Positions 27,565 through 36,640 of a stretch of DNA of 64,000 bases are shown piece by piece (positions within the stretch are counted from its first letter, which is position 1; every line of letters starts with the position of its first letter). Where the stretch lies: positions 39,084 through 103,083 of the forward strand of contig NZ_JNBA01000029.1 in NCBI RefSeq assembly GCF_000760295.1. Direction: 5' to 3'. The notes beneath the pieces are model-generated. The model had not been told where the DNA came from, searched no databases, and was given only the letters and a program-made list of their open reading frames with translations. Both the position numbers and the translations under genes were made by a program. Source of the stretch: Prochlorococcus sp. MIT 0701. Its GTDB lineage: Bacteria > Cyanobacteriota > Cyanobacteriia > PCC-6307 > Cyanobiaceae.

Positions 27565-27668
27565 TATTTCTCATTGATTAAGGCCCCAATAGAGGAGTAG
27601 CATCGAGACACGACACTCCTCACACAAGTTTGTCGTTATAGGGCGCTGCTCGATGAGGGCGCCTTTTT
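27565..27668 (+). ncRNA. Candidate small RNA with Yfr1-like motif
   Basis: A TACAAT box at 27558-27563 could drive a transcript from about 27570. It contains ACTCCTCACAC (27615-27625), the 11-nt core known from the cyanobacterial sRNA Yfr1. It ends in a hairpin GGCGC/GCGCC (27642-27646 with 27659-27663) followed by five T. Competing pairings are visible: GAGGAGT (27592-27598) with ACTCCTC, CATCGAG (27601-27607) with CTCGATG (27649-27655), and ACGACA with TGTCGT. Yfr1 is usually near guaB/trxA, which are absent here, so a different RNA sharing the motif is possible. Confidence 0.45.
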
Positions 27669-27727
27669 CATGGTTTTGCCATGCCTAGCCATGTGCCTTA
27701 GACGAGGGAGTGGCGTCAGCTGTGTGT

Positions 27728-27934
27728 TTAGTCTTGCTCTTCCTCTACAGCATCAAGTACACGCGATGCCCATATCGCATCAATAATCGCTAGCAGGGAA
27801 CCGGATGCATAGAACACACGCCAGAACTGTTCATCAGACATGACCGAGAGGGTGAGCATGAGCACGCACAGAACGACATCGATCACAACCGCGCGCCAGA
27901 TCATCTTTGGTTCCCAAAAGGGCTTTTTGTCCAC
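27728..27934 (-). CDS. Small membrane protein
   Basis: This 68-residue protein starts MDKKPFWEPKMIWRAVVID. It has one or two helices (about residues 14-31 and 40-55) and an acidic tail (AVEEEQD). Its start lies immediately after the stop of the secreted-protein gene at 27935-28195, so the two form a tight operon. Function unknown. Confidence 0.6.
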   Translation of the reverse strand: MDKKPFWEPKMIWRAVVIDVVLCVLMLTLSVMSDEQFWRVFYASGSLLAIIDAIWASRVLDAVEEEQD

Positions 27935-28195
27935 TTAGTTCCTGTATTTGTTATCTGGGCTTACGGGGTTAACCACCTTGGCATCACAGGTGAAGCCTCC
28001 ATCCGCGTTGGCAGTGCAGTTTTCTGGATCAATGCTGGTCTTTTCATTGACCAGCGGCTGGTTGCTCTTGCGCCGAAAGTACACCTCACTCTCTTGAGAC
28101 TGTGAAACCAATTGCTCAGACTGATTGCTGCATGCCATCGCAGGGGTGCACATCAGAACTGCTGCCGCTGCAGCTGTTGTCAACGAGCGAACCAT
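27935..28195 (-). CDS. Small secreted protein, possible lipoprotein
   Basis: This 86-residue protein has a signal sequence ending MCTPAMACSN. The AMAC segment resembles a lipobox or a signal-peptidase site next to Cys22. The mature part is polar, with two further Cys (ENCTANADGGFTC) that could form a disulfide. It is followed directly by a membrane-protein gene with no gap. Confidence 0.6.
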   Translation of the reverse strand: MVRSLTTAAAAAVLMCTPAMACSNQSEQLVSQSQESEVYFRRKSNQPLVNEKTSIDPENCTANADGGFTCDAKVVNPVSPDNKYRN

Positions 28196-28348
28196 GTCTT
28201 GGTGATTGCGTCAGGCGCAGCCTAGTGACGATTCAACGGAGACGGAAAGGGGTCACAGTGTCAATTTTGGTCAGACAAAAGAACCAAAATCCTGTTAAAG
28301 GTCGTGAACCAACAGGCTGCCCCTTTGTTAACGGTGGAGTGCACCCCC

Positions 28349-28549
28349 CTAATCGCTACGCATCTCAGGGAAACAGCTGGTAATTCGGATCAGTTCCCTT
28401 ACTTGCTCTTGATCGTATGAAGACAAGGTTGTCCCAGGTACCCCACTGCCTTCTACTAGCCCTGCCGCTTTCATTTTTTTCCTGATCAAAGCTTTCCTCT
28501 CAGAGCTCGTCATCGCTTTGAAGCGTGCTCTTCTTTCTTGTTTACCCAT
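28349..28549 (-). CDS. Small basic helical protein
   Basis: This 66-residue protein has a strongly basic N-terminal half (MGKQERRARFKAMTSSERK, then ALIRKKMKAAG) and a more neutral C-terminal half. It may bind nucleic acid or be a small regulator. No family is recognised. Being in a region of tiny genes, it may be real, but evidence is limited to composition. Confidence 0.4.
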   Translation of the reverse strand: MGKQERRARFKAMTSSERKALIRKKMKAAGLVEGSGVPGTTLSSYDQEQVRELIRITSCFPEMRSD

Positions 28550-28751
28550 AGGGTGTAGACCTCAGCAGTGATGGGAGACAGGTCTTCTCTCTGTATACGG
28601 TGGCATTCAAATCAAAAGGCGTCTCCTTCAGGCATCCCACACCAAGCCAGTACCCCCGATAACGAATCGAGCGGGTAAGGGCTGGATTCAGCAGACAGAA
28701 GGCAATTGCATTGCTATATCTAGAAGTGCTGTTTAAGCATGAGTGAGCTGG

Positions 28752-28901
28752 ATGATTCTCCACTACATTCTTTTTGATATCCCTCCTTTCTTTTGGAACG
28801 TTCTTCTTGCAGGCTCAATAGTGTTATTTGGTGCAACGTGTTCCCGCATCCTGTATGTGAAGACAGCACACCTCTACCCACCAAAAAAGCAAAGGGCTTA
28901 A
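28752..28901 (+). CDS. Possible 49-aa membrane protein
   Basis: A 49-codon frame beginning MILHYILFDIPPFFWNVLL shows one long hydrophobic helix and a basic end (YPPKKQRA), which is plausible for a tiny membrane protein. Its 5' end overlaps a doubtful minus-strand frame (28542-28763). No ribosome-binding site of note precedes it. Confidence 0.35.
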   Translation: MILHYILFDIPPFFWNVLLAGSIVLFGATCSRILYVKTAHLYPPKKQRA

Positions 28902-28933
28902 AGCCATTAGAAGAGTAATCGCTGAATACTAAG

Positions 28934-28968
28934 GTGGGTTGATGCCTAAATCAGGCTTAGCAGCCCAC
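28934..28968. repeat. Nested hairpin upstream of selO
   Basis: The outer stem GTGGGTTG/CAGCCCAC (one wobble) encloses an inner stem GCCT/AGGC. It lies 128 bp upstream of the selO start with no T tract on either side. It could be part of the selO 5' leader or a processing element. Confidence 0.45.
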
Positions 28969-29095
28969 TGCAGCAAAACGAATTTCAAGAAAACACACTA
29001 GAGCAGTTCCTTCGGCGCAACGTTTTTGCTTATACGCTGGTGTTCAAAACACATAGAGGACCGTTGCCGGACCTCCTAAGTCACTTTTAACAAGA

Positions 29096-30799
29096 ATGTC
29101 GCATCCATCTGAATCATCTGCTGCTCCCTGCATAACGACAGTCGATGAGTTTGAGAAGCTGGCCGATTATTCTCTGATGGATAGCTTAAATACTGACCCT
29201 GATGCCAGGGTAGATGGTGATGATCACCTTGCCCGGCAAGTCTTTTCTGGTCATTTCGTACCTGTAACACCAACGCCGCTTAAAAACCCAGAATATGTAA
29301 CTCATAGCAGCACATTTTTTAATGAACTTGGTTTGAACAACGAGCTGGCGTTTAATGAAAAATTTTGCAAGTTATTTTCAGGTGATCTCTCTACTACGCG
29401 TGAGCCTATGCGACAGGTTGGCTGGGCAACTGGTTATGCACTATCGATTTATGGCAGAGAATACACCCAACAATGTCCATTTGGCACTGGTAATGGATAT
29501 GGCGATGGCCGAGCGATATCTGTATTTGAAGGAATCATTAATGGCAAACGCTGGGAAATGCAATTAAAAGGTGGCGGCCCAACGCCTTACTGCCGTGGCG
29601 CCGACGGACGCGCAGTACTACGTTCAAGTGTGCGGGAATTTCTAGCGCAAGAATATATGCAGGCCTTAGGTGTTCCAACATCGCGTTCGTTAACACTCTA
29701 TGTTTCTAAATCTGAGACAATCACCCGCCCTTGGTATTCTCAAGACTCCCAATCCACCGACCCTGATATTTTGGTGGAGAATCCGGTTGCAATTTCAACT
29801 CGCGTAGCACCATCCTTTTTACGAGTTGGTCAACTAGAATTATTTTCGCGTCGTGCTCGCAGCAATACTCATCCAAGAGCATTAGAAGAGTTGCGCATGA
29901 TTGTGTCGCATTTAATTGAACGAGAGTACAAAAATAACATCAATCAAAACCTTGCTTTTGCAGTTCAATTGGTGGAGTTGGCGCGGCTATTTCGTGATCG
30001 CCTTACTTTATTAGTAGCAAATTGGCAACGCGTTGGTTACTGCCAAGGCAATTTCAACAGTGACAATTGCGCCGCTGGTGGCTTCACCCTCGACTATGGA
30101 CCATTTGGATTTTGTGAAATCTTTGATCCAGCATTTCAGCCTTGGACTGGCGGCGGTGAACACTTTTCATACTTCAATCAACCAATCGCGGCGGAAGCAA
30201 ATTATCATATGTTTTGGAAAGCTTTAAGGCCGCTACTCGAAGAAGACGCTAAAGCCTTAAAAGAGTTTGACCAAGTGCGTGATGGCTTTGAACAAGCCAT
30301 GGATAAACAAATCCAAAAAATGTGGGCAGCAAAGCTTGGCTTGAAAGAATACAATTCCAATCTATTGGAGGAATTGTCGCAGTTAATGATCAATTCAAAA
30401 GTGGATTACACGATCTTCTTTCGCGAGCTATCTCATATACCCAATGATTTGTCAGCATTAAAAAAGAGCTTCTACATCCAAACTTCACAACAAATCGATG
30501 AGCAATGGCAATCTTGGCTGCAAAGCTGGCGCGACATCGTACTTAACAACGGCAATTCAACAGAGACATCAAAAAAAATGAAACTGACCAATCCAAAATA
30601 TACTTGGCGAGAGTGGTTAATTGCCCCTGCCTATCAGCAGGCCGAAGAGGGCAACTATTCCTTAGTGAAAGAGCTGCAAGAAGTGCTAAGCCATCCTTAT
30701 GATGAGCAATCAAAAGAAATAGAAGATAAATATTATCGCCTAAAACCTAAGGTATTCTTTAATGCTGGTGGGATATCGCACTATAGCTGTTCATCTTGA
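29096..30799 (+). CDS. selO: Protein adenylyltransferase SelO (YdiU family)
   Basis: This 567-residue pseudokinase-fold enzyme transfers AMP to protein Ser, Thr or Tyr. Diagnostic stretches are [16 protein letters not shown], the ATP-binding [37 protein letters not shown], and the metal/active-site [17 protein letters not shown]. It ends HYSCSS, with Cys third from the end in the position where vertebrate SelO has selenocysteine. Compared with neighbours it uses many A/T-ending codons (tta, aat, gaa), hinting at a different origin. It stands alone between small accessory genes. Confidence 0.93.
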   Translation: MSHPSESSAAPCITTVDEFEKLADYSLMDSLNTDPDARVDGDDHLARQVFSGHFVPVTPTPLKNPEYVTHSSTFFNELGLNNELAFNEKFCKLFSGDLSTTREPMRQVGWATGYALSIYGREYTQQCPFGTGNGYGDGRAISVFEGIINGKRWEMQLKGGGPTPYCRGADGRAVLRSSVREFLAQEYMQALGVPTSRSLTLYVSKSETITRPWYSQDSQSTDPDILVENPVAISTRVAPSFLRVGQLELFSRRARSNTHPRALEELRMIVSHLIEREYKNNINQNLAFAVQLVELARLFRDRLTLLVANWQRVGYCQGNFNSDNCAAGGFTLDYGPFGFCEIFDPAFQPWTGGGEHFSYFNQPIAAEANYHMFWKALRPLLEEDAKALKEFDQVRDGFEQAMDKQIQKMWAAKLGLKEYNSNLLEELSQLMINSKVDYTIFFRELSHIPNDLSALKKSFYIQTSQQIDEQWQSWLQSWRDIVLNNGNSTETSKKMKLTNPKYTWREWLIAPAYQQAEEGNYSLVKELQEVLSHPYDEQSKEIEDKYYRLKPKVFFNAGGISHYSCSS

Positions 30800-30988
30800 G
30801 GTGAAATAAAAACTGAACCATTGGAATCATAAATTTCATGCGAGAAAAAGCTTTAGTCATTGACTCACAAAAAAGCAGTGAATTCATTATCAGTGAGCTG
30901 ATGGATCTCGACCCAGAATTGAAAGTCTATTCAAGTCATTGATAGCTAGCCGCCCACGAGCAGAACATGAAATCTCCTGATCAGTGAA

Positions 30989-31510
30989 TCATCTAGCAGT
31001 AATCGGGCCAATCAAGTTGCTATTAGTTCGATTCACATTTCCATCACTTGTAGAAACAGTCAGGACGGCCATCAGAGAACGTCCTAGATCGTCGCTTCCA
31101 AGCTGATAGGTGGTTTCAGAAGTGTTCGCTACAAGCTGCCAATGTCCGTTACCTTTGCGGCGATACCAGTGAATGTGAACCGATTCAATGGCGTCACCAT
31201 CCAGCATCAGGTCCGCCTTCAGCAGTTGTCCTTCAAGAGCATCTCCTTCCAAAACAAAACGACTTAAGCCTTCGATGTTTTGTTCGACCTGCTCTTCAGA
31301 CTTTTGATCCTCTGAAATGCGACCTTCTAAAACATGAATCTGTTCCTGAGGGGAAGCAGTTAGCCCAGGAACGCACTGAAGACTGCCATTCTCAAGTCGG
31401 CATCCGGGCAGCATGCCTTGTGCCTGAGCTCCCTGCCATCCCAGGCTTAAAGCCACCACAGACATAAGGGAAACACACTTGCTTCGAGAGGTTGGGCTCA
31501 TTGATTCCAA
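30989..31510 (-). CDS. Secreted protein with Ig/PKD-like domain
   Basis: This 173-residue protein has a signal peptide (SVVALSLGWQGAQAQ), a Cys pair (GCRLENGSLQC), and then a short coiled region (EGRISEDQKSEEQVEQNIEG). The C-terminal domain of about 95 residues (VHIHWYRRKGNGHWQLVANTSETTYQLGSDD split over its strands) looks like the Ig-like fold of surface proteins. Either of the two nearby ATGs (31510 or 31501) may be used. Envelope or periplasmic role inferred. Confidence 0.65.
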   Translation of the reverse strand: MESMSPTSRSKCVSLMSVVALSLGWQGAQAQGMLPGCRLENGSLQCVPGLTASPQEQIHVLEGRISEDQKSEEQVEQNIEGLSRFVLEGDALEGQLLKADLMLDGDAIESVHIHWYRRKGNGHWQLVANTSETTYQLGSDDLGRSLMAVLTVSTSDGNVNRTNSNLIGPITAR

Positions 31511-31969
31511 CTGAATGTCACTTCACGTTGGCAGCCCCAAGCCGATGGTCAATGCCTTCTCATCAACTGATGCGAGGTGATTGCCTCGTAGCCGCATCAC
31601 ACCAACCAACGCCCTCTGATTGAGCGAAGATCGAAATTCCAATGCCATTGAGACTCGCCTGGCGAGGAACTCTTCTTCTTGCTTCTAGTTCTTTCTTGCA
31701 ATTACTCACAAGCGTTTTAAAAATCCGGCCAACCTAGTGTCAATTAGAAACACCCTTGGCGTGCATAGAGATACGACTGGCGAAAGCATTTCAAGTGCTT
31801 GATAGCTCCACTGAGCGTTGTCGATAACATCAAGGAACTAGAGCTCCATTGACTTCAACTCTCAACTCATACTTGTCTTAATGCACAACATTGATGTATT
31901 GATCAACCTTCCTCTTTCTTAAGGGAGCTGCATAGTCTTAATCGCTTGCAAAAGCTTAAATACTCTCGA
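31511..31969. other. Intergenic region with repeat half and hairpin
   Basis: Bases 31657-31717 match 27236-27293. A 31-codon frame (31643-31738, MPLRLAWRGTLLLAS) covers this copy, but the other copy has no equivalent frame. A nested hairpin TGATGC/GCATCA with inner GAGG/CCTC lies at 31568-31599. No supported gene. Confidence 0.45.
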
Positions 31970-32167
31970 TCAGCTCGCCACAGGAGCAGCAATAGGAGTC
32001 TTGATCGTCTGCTCTGCTTGAAGATCTCCACCTGGAGACTGCAACGGGTAACGAGTGTTCAGCTCTTCTATGACGCTCCCCTGGCCAAGACAGTCCAAGC
32101 AGGTACGAAACCTCAGGTGACTGATGCGTTGAATGCCACTACCTCCGCAGTTAGGGCAGATCGACAT
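31970..32167 (-). CDS. DnaJ-type zinc-finger small protein
   Basis: This 65-residue protein opens MSICPNCGGSGIQ and continues RTCLDCLGQG, two CxxCxGxG-like knuckles of the DnaJ central zinc finger, enough to bind one zinc. The remainder is polar and Pro-rich (RYPLQSPGGD). Similar tiny DnaJ-knuckle proteins occur in picocyanobacteria. It may assist protein folding or thiol chemistry; function not established. Confidence 0.7.
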   Translation of the reverse strand: MSICPNCGGSGIQRISHLRFRTCLDCLGQGSVIEELNTRYPLQSPGGDLQAEQTIKTPIAAPVAS

Positions 32168-32257
32168 TGATTGTGTGCATTAAGTGACCATTTATTTTCA
32201 TACATTTTTGCGATTACGATCCCGAAGGATTCGTTAAGAATTAGAGCCGTTGCGCCT

Positions 32258-33178
32258 TTAAGGTTTCAGCACGCTTTTCAGAACCCCCTCCTTCTTCTTC
32301 AACTCACTCAACAACTCCCCTGCCGTGAGTTCAGCACCAAAAGGAACAAGGCTCTGGCTAGCAGCAAGCCAGCCCACCACATGGGAAGGACCAAGTCCCT
32401 CGGAACGCAGGCTGTCCAAACCAACATCTCCCTCTCGCTTGGCCAACTTTCTGCCTTGGTCATCACACAACAACGGCACGTGGCGATAGATCACAGGCCG
32501 CTCTGAAATCGCATTGATCAAAGCGAGCTGTGCATTCATGGCCTCAAGCAAGTCTTCACCGCGTACCACCTCGCTAATCCCGAGAGTCAGTTCATCAACA
32601 ACCGTCGCCAAGTGATAAGCGATAAAACCATCAGCGCGCCGCAAAATCACGTCCCCACTGGTATGGGAGAACTCTTTGCTCACCCTTAAACGCCAACTGG
32701 GCAGCCTGCCCTCATGCCACCCCCAAAACAGCTCCAGATCTCGACACGTGCCTGGGTAAACCAAGTGCCGCCCAGCTGGTGCTGAGATGTCAGCCAACAT
32801 TCGCCGGCTACATCGACAGGCATACAACTTCCCCTGGCGCCGCAGAGCCGAGAGGAAAGAGTTGTAAAGCCCACGGCGGCGGCTCTGAAACACCACGGGG
32901 CCATCCCAATCAAGGCCTAGCCAGTGCAAATCCTGCTGCAAGCTCTCAACCGCTCCAACGCGATTGCGAGGCTGATCCAGGTCATCCACCCGCAACAGCC
33001 AAGCCCCATTAGCCAAGCGCGCTTGCAACCAAGACACCAGAGCCGTACGCAGATTGCCCAGGTGTAATGGTCCCGTCGGAGACGGGGCAAACCGACCCCG
33101 ATAGCCCTGATCCCTAAGGCGCTGCCCCGCTTCCATCTGCTCATACAGATGATCAGGCAGTTCAGAGGACGTGGCCAT
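32258..33178 (-). CDS. gluQ: Glutamyl-Q tRNA(Asp) synthetase
   Basis: This 306-residue paralogue of the GluRS catalytic core lacks an anticodon-binding domain. The HIGH-like motif is PSPTGPLHLGNLRTALVSW and the KMSKS-like motif is GRKLAKREGD. The zinc site is CRCSRR with a following YPGTCRD. GluQ puts glutamate on queuosine at position 34 of tRNA-Asp. It is followed (in transcription) by the accessory region and is close to hupB upstream. Confidence 0.9.
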   Translation of the reverse strand: MATSSELPDHLYEQMEAGQRLRDQGYRGRFAPSPTGPLHLGNLRTALVSWLQARLANGAWLLRVDDLDQPRNRVGAVESLQQDLHWLGLDWDGPVVFQSRRRGLYNSFLSALRRQGKLYACRCSRRMLADISAPAGRHLVYPGTCRDLELFWGWHEGRLPSWRLRVSKEFSHTSGDVILRRADGFIAYHLATVVDELTLGISEVVRGEDLLEAMNAQLALINAISERPVIYRHVPLLCDDQGRKLAKREGDVGLDSLRSEGLGPSHVVGWLAASQSLVPFGAELTAGELLSELKKKEGVLKSVLKP

Positions 33179-33215
33179 TGAATCAATGGGAGGAGCCCTG
33201 ACTCAGTAGGCCCAC

Positions 33216-33242
33216 AAATAAAAGGCGGCCTTGACGACCGCC
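33216..33242 (-). terminator. Terminator of the HU gene
   Basis: On the minus strand a 7-bp stem GGCGGTC/GGCCGCC (one wobble) with a 5-nt loop is followed by TTTTATTT. It lies 24 bp after the HU stop and would separate HU from gluQ. Confidence 0.8.
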
Positions 33243-33266
33243 CGTCTGCAAACAAGGGCTAAAAAA

Positions 33267-33542
33267 TCAGCCCTGAACGCGATCTTTGAACATCTTGCCT
33301 GCGGTAAAGGCAGGAACACGCTTGGCAGGGATCTTGATCTTCTGCCCTGTCTTGGGGTTTAGACCCTGACGAGCGGAACGATCACGAGGCTCGAAGGATC
33401 CGAAGCCAAGGATGGAGACCTTCTTCCCCTCCACTACGGAATCGATGATGGTATCGATGGCAGCATCCACCACCAAGGAGACATCTGTTTTCGTTAGCTC
33501 AGTGCGGGCTGCGACGAGGTTGACCAGGTCAGCTTTGTTCAT
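33267..33542 (-). CDS. hupB: HU-type DNA-binding protein
   Basis: This 91-residue protein starts MNKADLVNLVAARTELTKTD at 33542; an upstream in-frame start would add about 50 unrelated residues. It has the HU/IHF signature (SILGFGSFEPRDRSARQGLNP) and the DNA-binding arm (KIPAKRVPAFTAGKMFKD). HU bends and compacts DNA. It is monocistronic with its own terminator. Confidence 0.96.
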   Translation of the reverse strand: MNKADLVNLVAARTELTKTDVSLVVDAAIDTIIDSVVEGKKVSILGFGSFEPRDRSARQGLNPKTGQKIKIPAKRVPAFTAGKMFKDRVQG

Positions 33543-33701
33543 AGGAAAGGGGTGATGGTACGGAAACTGTTCAGTGACAGAGCAGAAGACGAAATCCGTC
33601 CCTGCTATCCCGATTCGCGCTAATCGTATGGACTCAAGCCGCTGCCGGCAACCGAAAGGGACCGTGGCGCAACGCTTTATACGAAAATTGAACAATTTGA
33701 T

Positions 33702-34358
33702 TCACTGATTTGCCTGCAATTTCCAGGCATCCCATGGGGCCAACCTCTCTCCTCGGAGGGCACCAAGGGGAGCACCAGAAGCCAGTACAGGCCTTGAATC
33801 TGAAGGAATCCATTGGCGCAATTTTTGCAAGCTTTTGAGCTGGCGAGGCCAATGAAAAGTCCGCCGATGTGCCAATGGAGCCAATTGAACAAACGCGACA
33901 GGAATCAACAAACGTCCACAGAAAAGTACGTTCCAAGGATCAGGAGCAAAAACCACACAGCTCCCTGGTGTTGGCCCAGGCGTCCAAAGCAGCCGCAGCC
34001 CCGCAGCGGTGGTGTGTTGGTCAATAAAGCTGTCCAGCGAAGTCAGCCCAGGCAGGAGATAAACCTCCTGCTACTGCACCAATACAGGCCATCCAAGTGC
34101 ATCCTGAAACGCACGCACCCTGCCATGCCCCTCTCGATTAGTCAGCAAGATCCGGGCCGTGCGCCCCGAGGCGAGTTGTTTTAGTGCCTCAAGAGTGGTT
34201 GTCGTTAAAGGCGGACAGTCGATTAAGACGGGTTCGGGGTCACATCCCAGCCACCAGGCTGTCCCCCCGTCACAGTCTCGATTGGGTGGGAAAACCCAGA
34301 GGGGCCCGCTCAGCTGCTCTGGAGGATTGCCCGACTCCAATGCTTGGGACAACGTCAT
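33702..34358 (-). pseudogene. Metallo-beta-lactamase-fold protein broken by one amber codon
   Basis: The frame from ATG 34358 runs through DPEPVLIDCPPLTTTTLEAL and LLTNREGHGRV to FQDALGWPVLVQ, then meets TAG at 34073-34071. It continues in the same frame (QEVYLLPGLTSL, LLWTPGPTPGSCVVFAPD) to a TGA at 33702, so a single nonsense change splits an otherwise intact gene of about 217 residues. The WTPGPTPGS motif matches the TPGHTPGS of the fold, with the His ligand replaced by Pro. Similar cyanobacterial proteins are predicted hydrolases. Sequencing error is an alternative. Confidence 0.75.
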
Positions 34359-34435
34359 GACATTGTGAAACGGGCTGAACTTCTTCGCTTGTGCCCAATG
34401 CTTTCTGCCTCGCCGCAGGCACAGCTGTAAGCAAG

Positions 34436-36505
34436 ATGCATCTCGGCACTCCTTGGCCCCTGGGCAGCACGATCACGACCAGAGGCGTCAATTTCTCTGT
34501 GGCCGCCCCAACTGCAAAGCGCGTGGAGCTGCTGCTGTTTGCCGATGCAAATGACACGCAGCCAGAGCACATCCTCGAGCTCCAGCCTTGCCATCGATCC
34601 GGCGACTACTGGCATGTTGAGGTGGAAGGATTGCAAAGTGGCTGCTGTTATGGCTATCGGATCTTCGGCCCCCAAAACCCTGGCAGCCATAGCTTTCACC
34701 CCTCCAAGGTGCTTCTTGATCCCTGCACAAGAGCCATCAGTGGCTGGGACATCTATCAAAGAGAACAGGCCAAGGGATCGTCGCCAAATATCCAAGCCTG
34801 CCTAAAGGGAGTGGTGTGCGAACGAGAACATTTTGACTTCGCATCCCATCCACGCCCCAGGACCCCATGGAACCGCAGCGTGATCTACGAACTGCATGTA
34901 GGGGGATTCAGCAGCGGCCCGAAATCAGAGGTAACACCTCAGCGCCAAGGCACCTTCCTGGGACTCATTGACAAACTTTCCTATCTGCGACAACTGGGTA
35001 TCACAGCCATAGAGCTGCTACCTATTTTTGCTTTCGATCCCTCTGATGCTCCAACGGGGCGGGACAACTACTGGGGCTACAGCCCTCTGAACTGGTTCAC
35101 TCCCCATCCCAAATATGTTCATGGTGACGATCCATTGCAGGCTCGCCAACAAGTCCGCGAGCTGGTTGCGGCCTGTCATGACGAGGGTATTGAAGTCATC
35201 CTTGACGTGGTCTACAACCACACCACAGAAGGCAGCCTTGATGGCCCCACACTCAGCTGGCGAGGCTTCAGCGATGCTCTTTATTACCACCAAAACGACC
35301 GTGGCGAATACCTGGATGTAAGTGGTTGTGGCAACAGCATCGCCGCCAATCGTTCAATCGTGAGGCAGCTGATTCTCGAATCGATGCGTTGCTGGGCCAT
35401 CGAACTAGGAGTCGATGGCTTCCGCTTCGATCTAGGGATCGCCCTGAGCCGAGGCGAAGGCCTAAAGCCACTCGAACACCCTCCCCTCTTTGAAGAGATT
35501 GAAGCTGATCCAGAGCTCAGCGATTTAAAACTGTTTAGCGAGCCATGGGATTGCGGTGGCCTCTATCGACTCAGCGATTTCCCAGCACAACGAATCGGAA
35601 CATGGAATGGCCATTACCGAGATGATCTACGTGCCTTCTGGAAAGGAGACGAGGACAGCGCCTGGAGGATGGGACAACGCCTAAGAGGAAGTGCTGATCT
35701 CTACAAAGGTGAACCAGCTCCGCTGGGACGTTCCCTGAACTTCATCACTGCACACGATGGCTTCACCCTCAATGACTTGGTGAGTTTCAACCGCAAACAC
35801 AACCTCGCCAATGGAGAGAGCAACCGCGACGGTGAAAATCACAACAACAGCTGGAACAACGGCATTGAAGGCCCCTGCAGTGACCATGCCGTGCAGGCCC
35901 TCCGCCATCGCCAGATGCGCAATCTGATCGCCACCCTGCTGCTTTCAAGAGGAGTGCCAATGCTGTTGATGGGAGATGAAGTGGGCCGCAGCCAGGGGGG
36001 TAACAACAACAGCTGGTGTCAGGACAACCCTCTCGGCTGGATGCTCTGGAACCCTGAACAATGCGACATGGATTTGCACCTCTTCGTCAGCAGGCTGCTC
36101 ATGATTCGCCAGCAACTTTCGGAACTCTTTTGTCCCATCAATCACCCCCCTGAAGAGATGCCCGTAGGTCTTCAGCAGAGTCCAGAGGATCTCTGGCTGC
36201 AATGGCATGGCGTTGAGATCGACAAGCCCGACTGGGGCAGCTGGTCCCATACCATCTGCTACAGCCTGAATCGAGGCTCCAGCGGTGCCGTGATGTGGAT
36301 GGGCTTCAACGCCTACAGCAAAGCCATGCACTTTGATCTGCCTGAACCGACTTCTGCGTGGCATCTCCTCCTGGACACAGCATGTCCCAGCCCAGATGAT
36401 CTACCCGCAAGAGCTAATGCATGGACTCCAGGGGACATTGATCTGCAGGACCGCAGCATGTTGATCTTGCTGGCAGGGGAATACGCCTCAAAGCTCAAGC
36501 TCTGA
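34436..36505 (+). CDS. glgX: Glycogen debranching enzyme (isoamylase type)
   Basis: This GH13 enzyme of about 689 residues (start chosen at MHLGTPWPLG; 34391 is an alternative) has an N-terminal carbohydrate-binding domain and a TIM-barrel. Motifs are DVVYNHT, VDGFRFDLG with the nucleophile Asp, LFSEPWD with the acid/base Glu, and FITAHDG with the third Asp. A C-terminal beta domain follows. It removes alpha-1,6 branches from limit glycogen during storage use. It diverges from the broken hydrolase gene and precedes tRNA-Gly on the other strand. Confidence 0.93.
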   Translation: MHLGTPWPLGSTITTRGVNFSVAAPTAKRVELLLFADANDTQPEHILELQPCHRSGDYWHVEVEGLQSGCCYGYRIFGPQNPGSHSFHPSKVLLDPCTRAISGWDIYQREQAKGSSPNIQACLKGVVCEREHFDFASHPRPRTPWNRSVIYELHVGGFSSGPKSEVTPQRQGTFLGLIDKLSYLRQLGITAIELLPIFAFDPSDAPTGRDNYWGYSPLNWFTPHPKYVHGDDPLQARQQVRELVAACHDEGIEVILDVVYNHTTEGSLDGPTLSWRGFSDALYYHQNDRGEYLDVSGCGNSIAANRSIVRQLILESMRCWAIELGVDGFRFDLGIALSRGEGLKPLEHPPLFEEIEADPELSDLKLFSEPWDCGGLYRLSDFPAQRIGTWNGHYRDDLRAFWKGDEDSAWRMGQRLRGSADLYKGEPAPLGRSLNFITAHDGFTLNDLVSFNRKHNLANGESNRDGENHNNSWNNGIEGPCSDHAVQALRHRQMRNLIATLLLSRGVPMLLMGDEVGRSQGGNNNSWCQDNPLGWMLWNPEQCDMDLHLFVSRLLMIRQQLSELFCPINHPPEEMPVGLQQSPEDLWLQWHGVEIDKPDWGSWSHTICYSLNRGSSGAVMWMGFNAYSKAMHFDLPEPTSAWHLLLDTACPSPDDLPARANAWTPGDIDLQDRSMLILLAGEYASKLKL

Positions 36506-36521
36506 AAGGCAAAATCAAAAA

Positions 36522-36592
36522 AGCGGGCGGCGGGAATCGAACCCGCGTCATCAGCTTGGAAGGCTGAGGTCTTACCACTACACAACGCCCGC
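36522..36592 (-). tRNA. tRNA-Gly (anticodon TCC)
   Basis: The minus strand gives a 71-nt cloverleaf without encoded CCA. The acceptor is GCGGGCG/CGCCCGC. The anticodon arm is CAGCCTTCCAAGCTG with TCC, and the T arm is GCGGG-TTCGATT-CCCGC. It decodes GGA/GGG. It lies between glgX and the MFS gene. Confidence 0.95.
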
Positions 36593-36640
36593 ACTAGTAC
36601 AACAGAACCATCACAATAAGCGAAGTGGGTCTGCGGTTCA

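Noticed and set aside
30838..30942. 34-codon frame after selO (MREKALVIDSQKSS)
   Set aside because: Too short, no terminator or ribosome-binding site, and no sign of conservation can be seen.
16100..32200. CRISPR array or restriction-modification system in the accessory region
   Set aside because: No regularly spaced direct repeats and no methyltransferase, nuclease or Cas-like motifs were seen in any frame.
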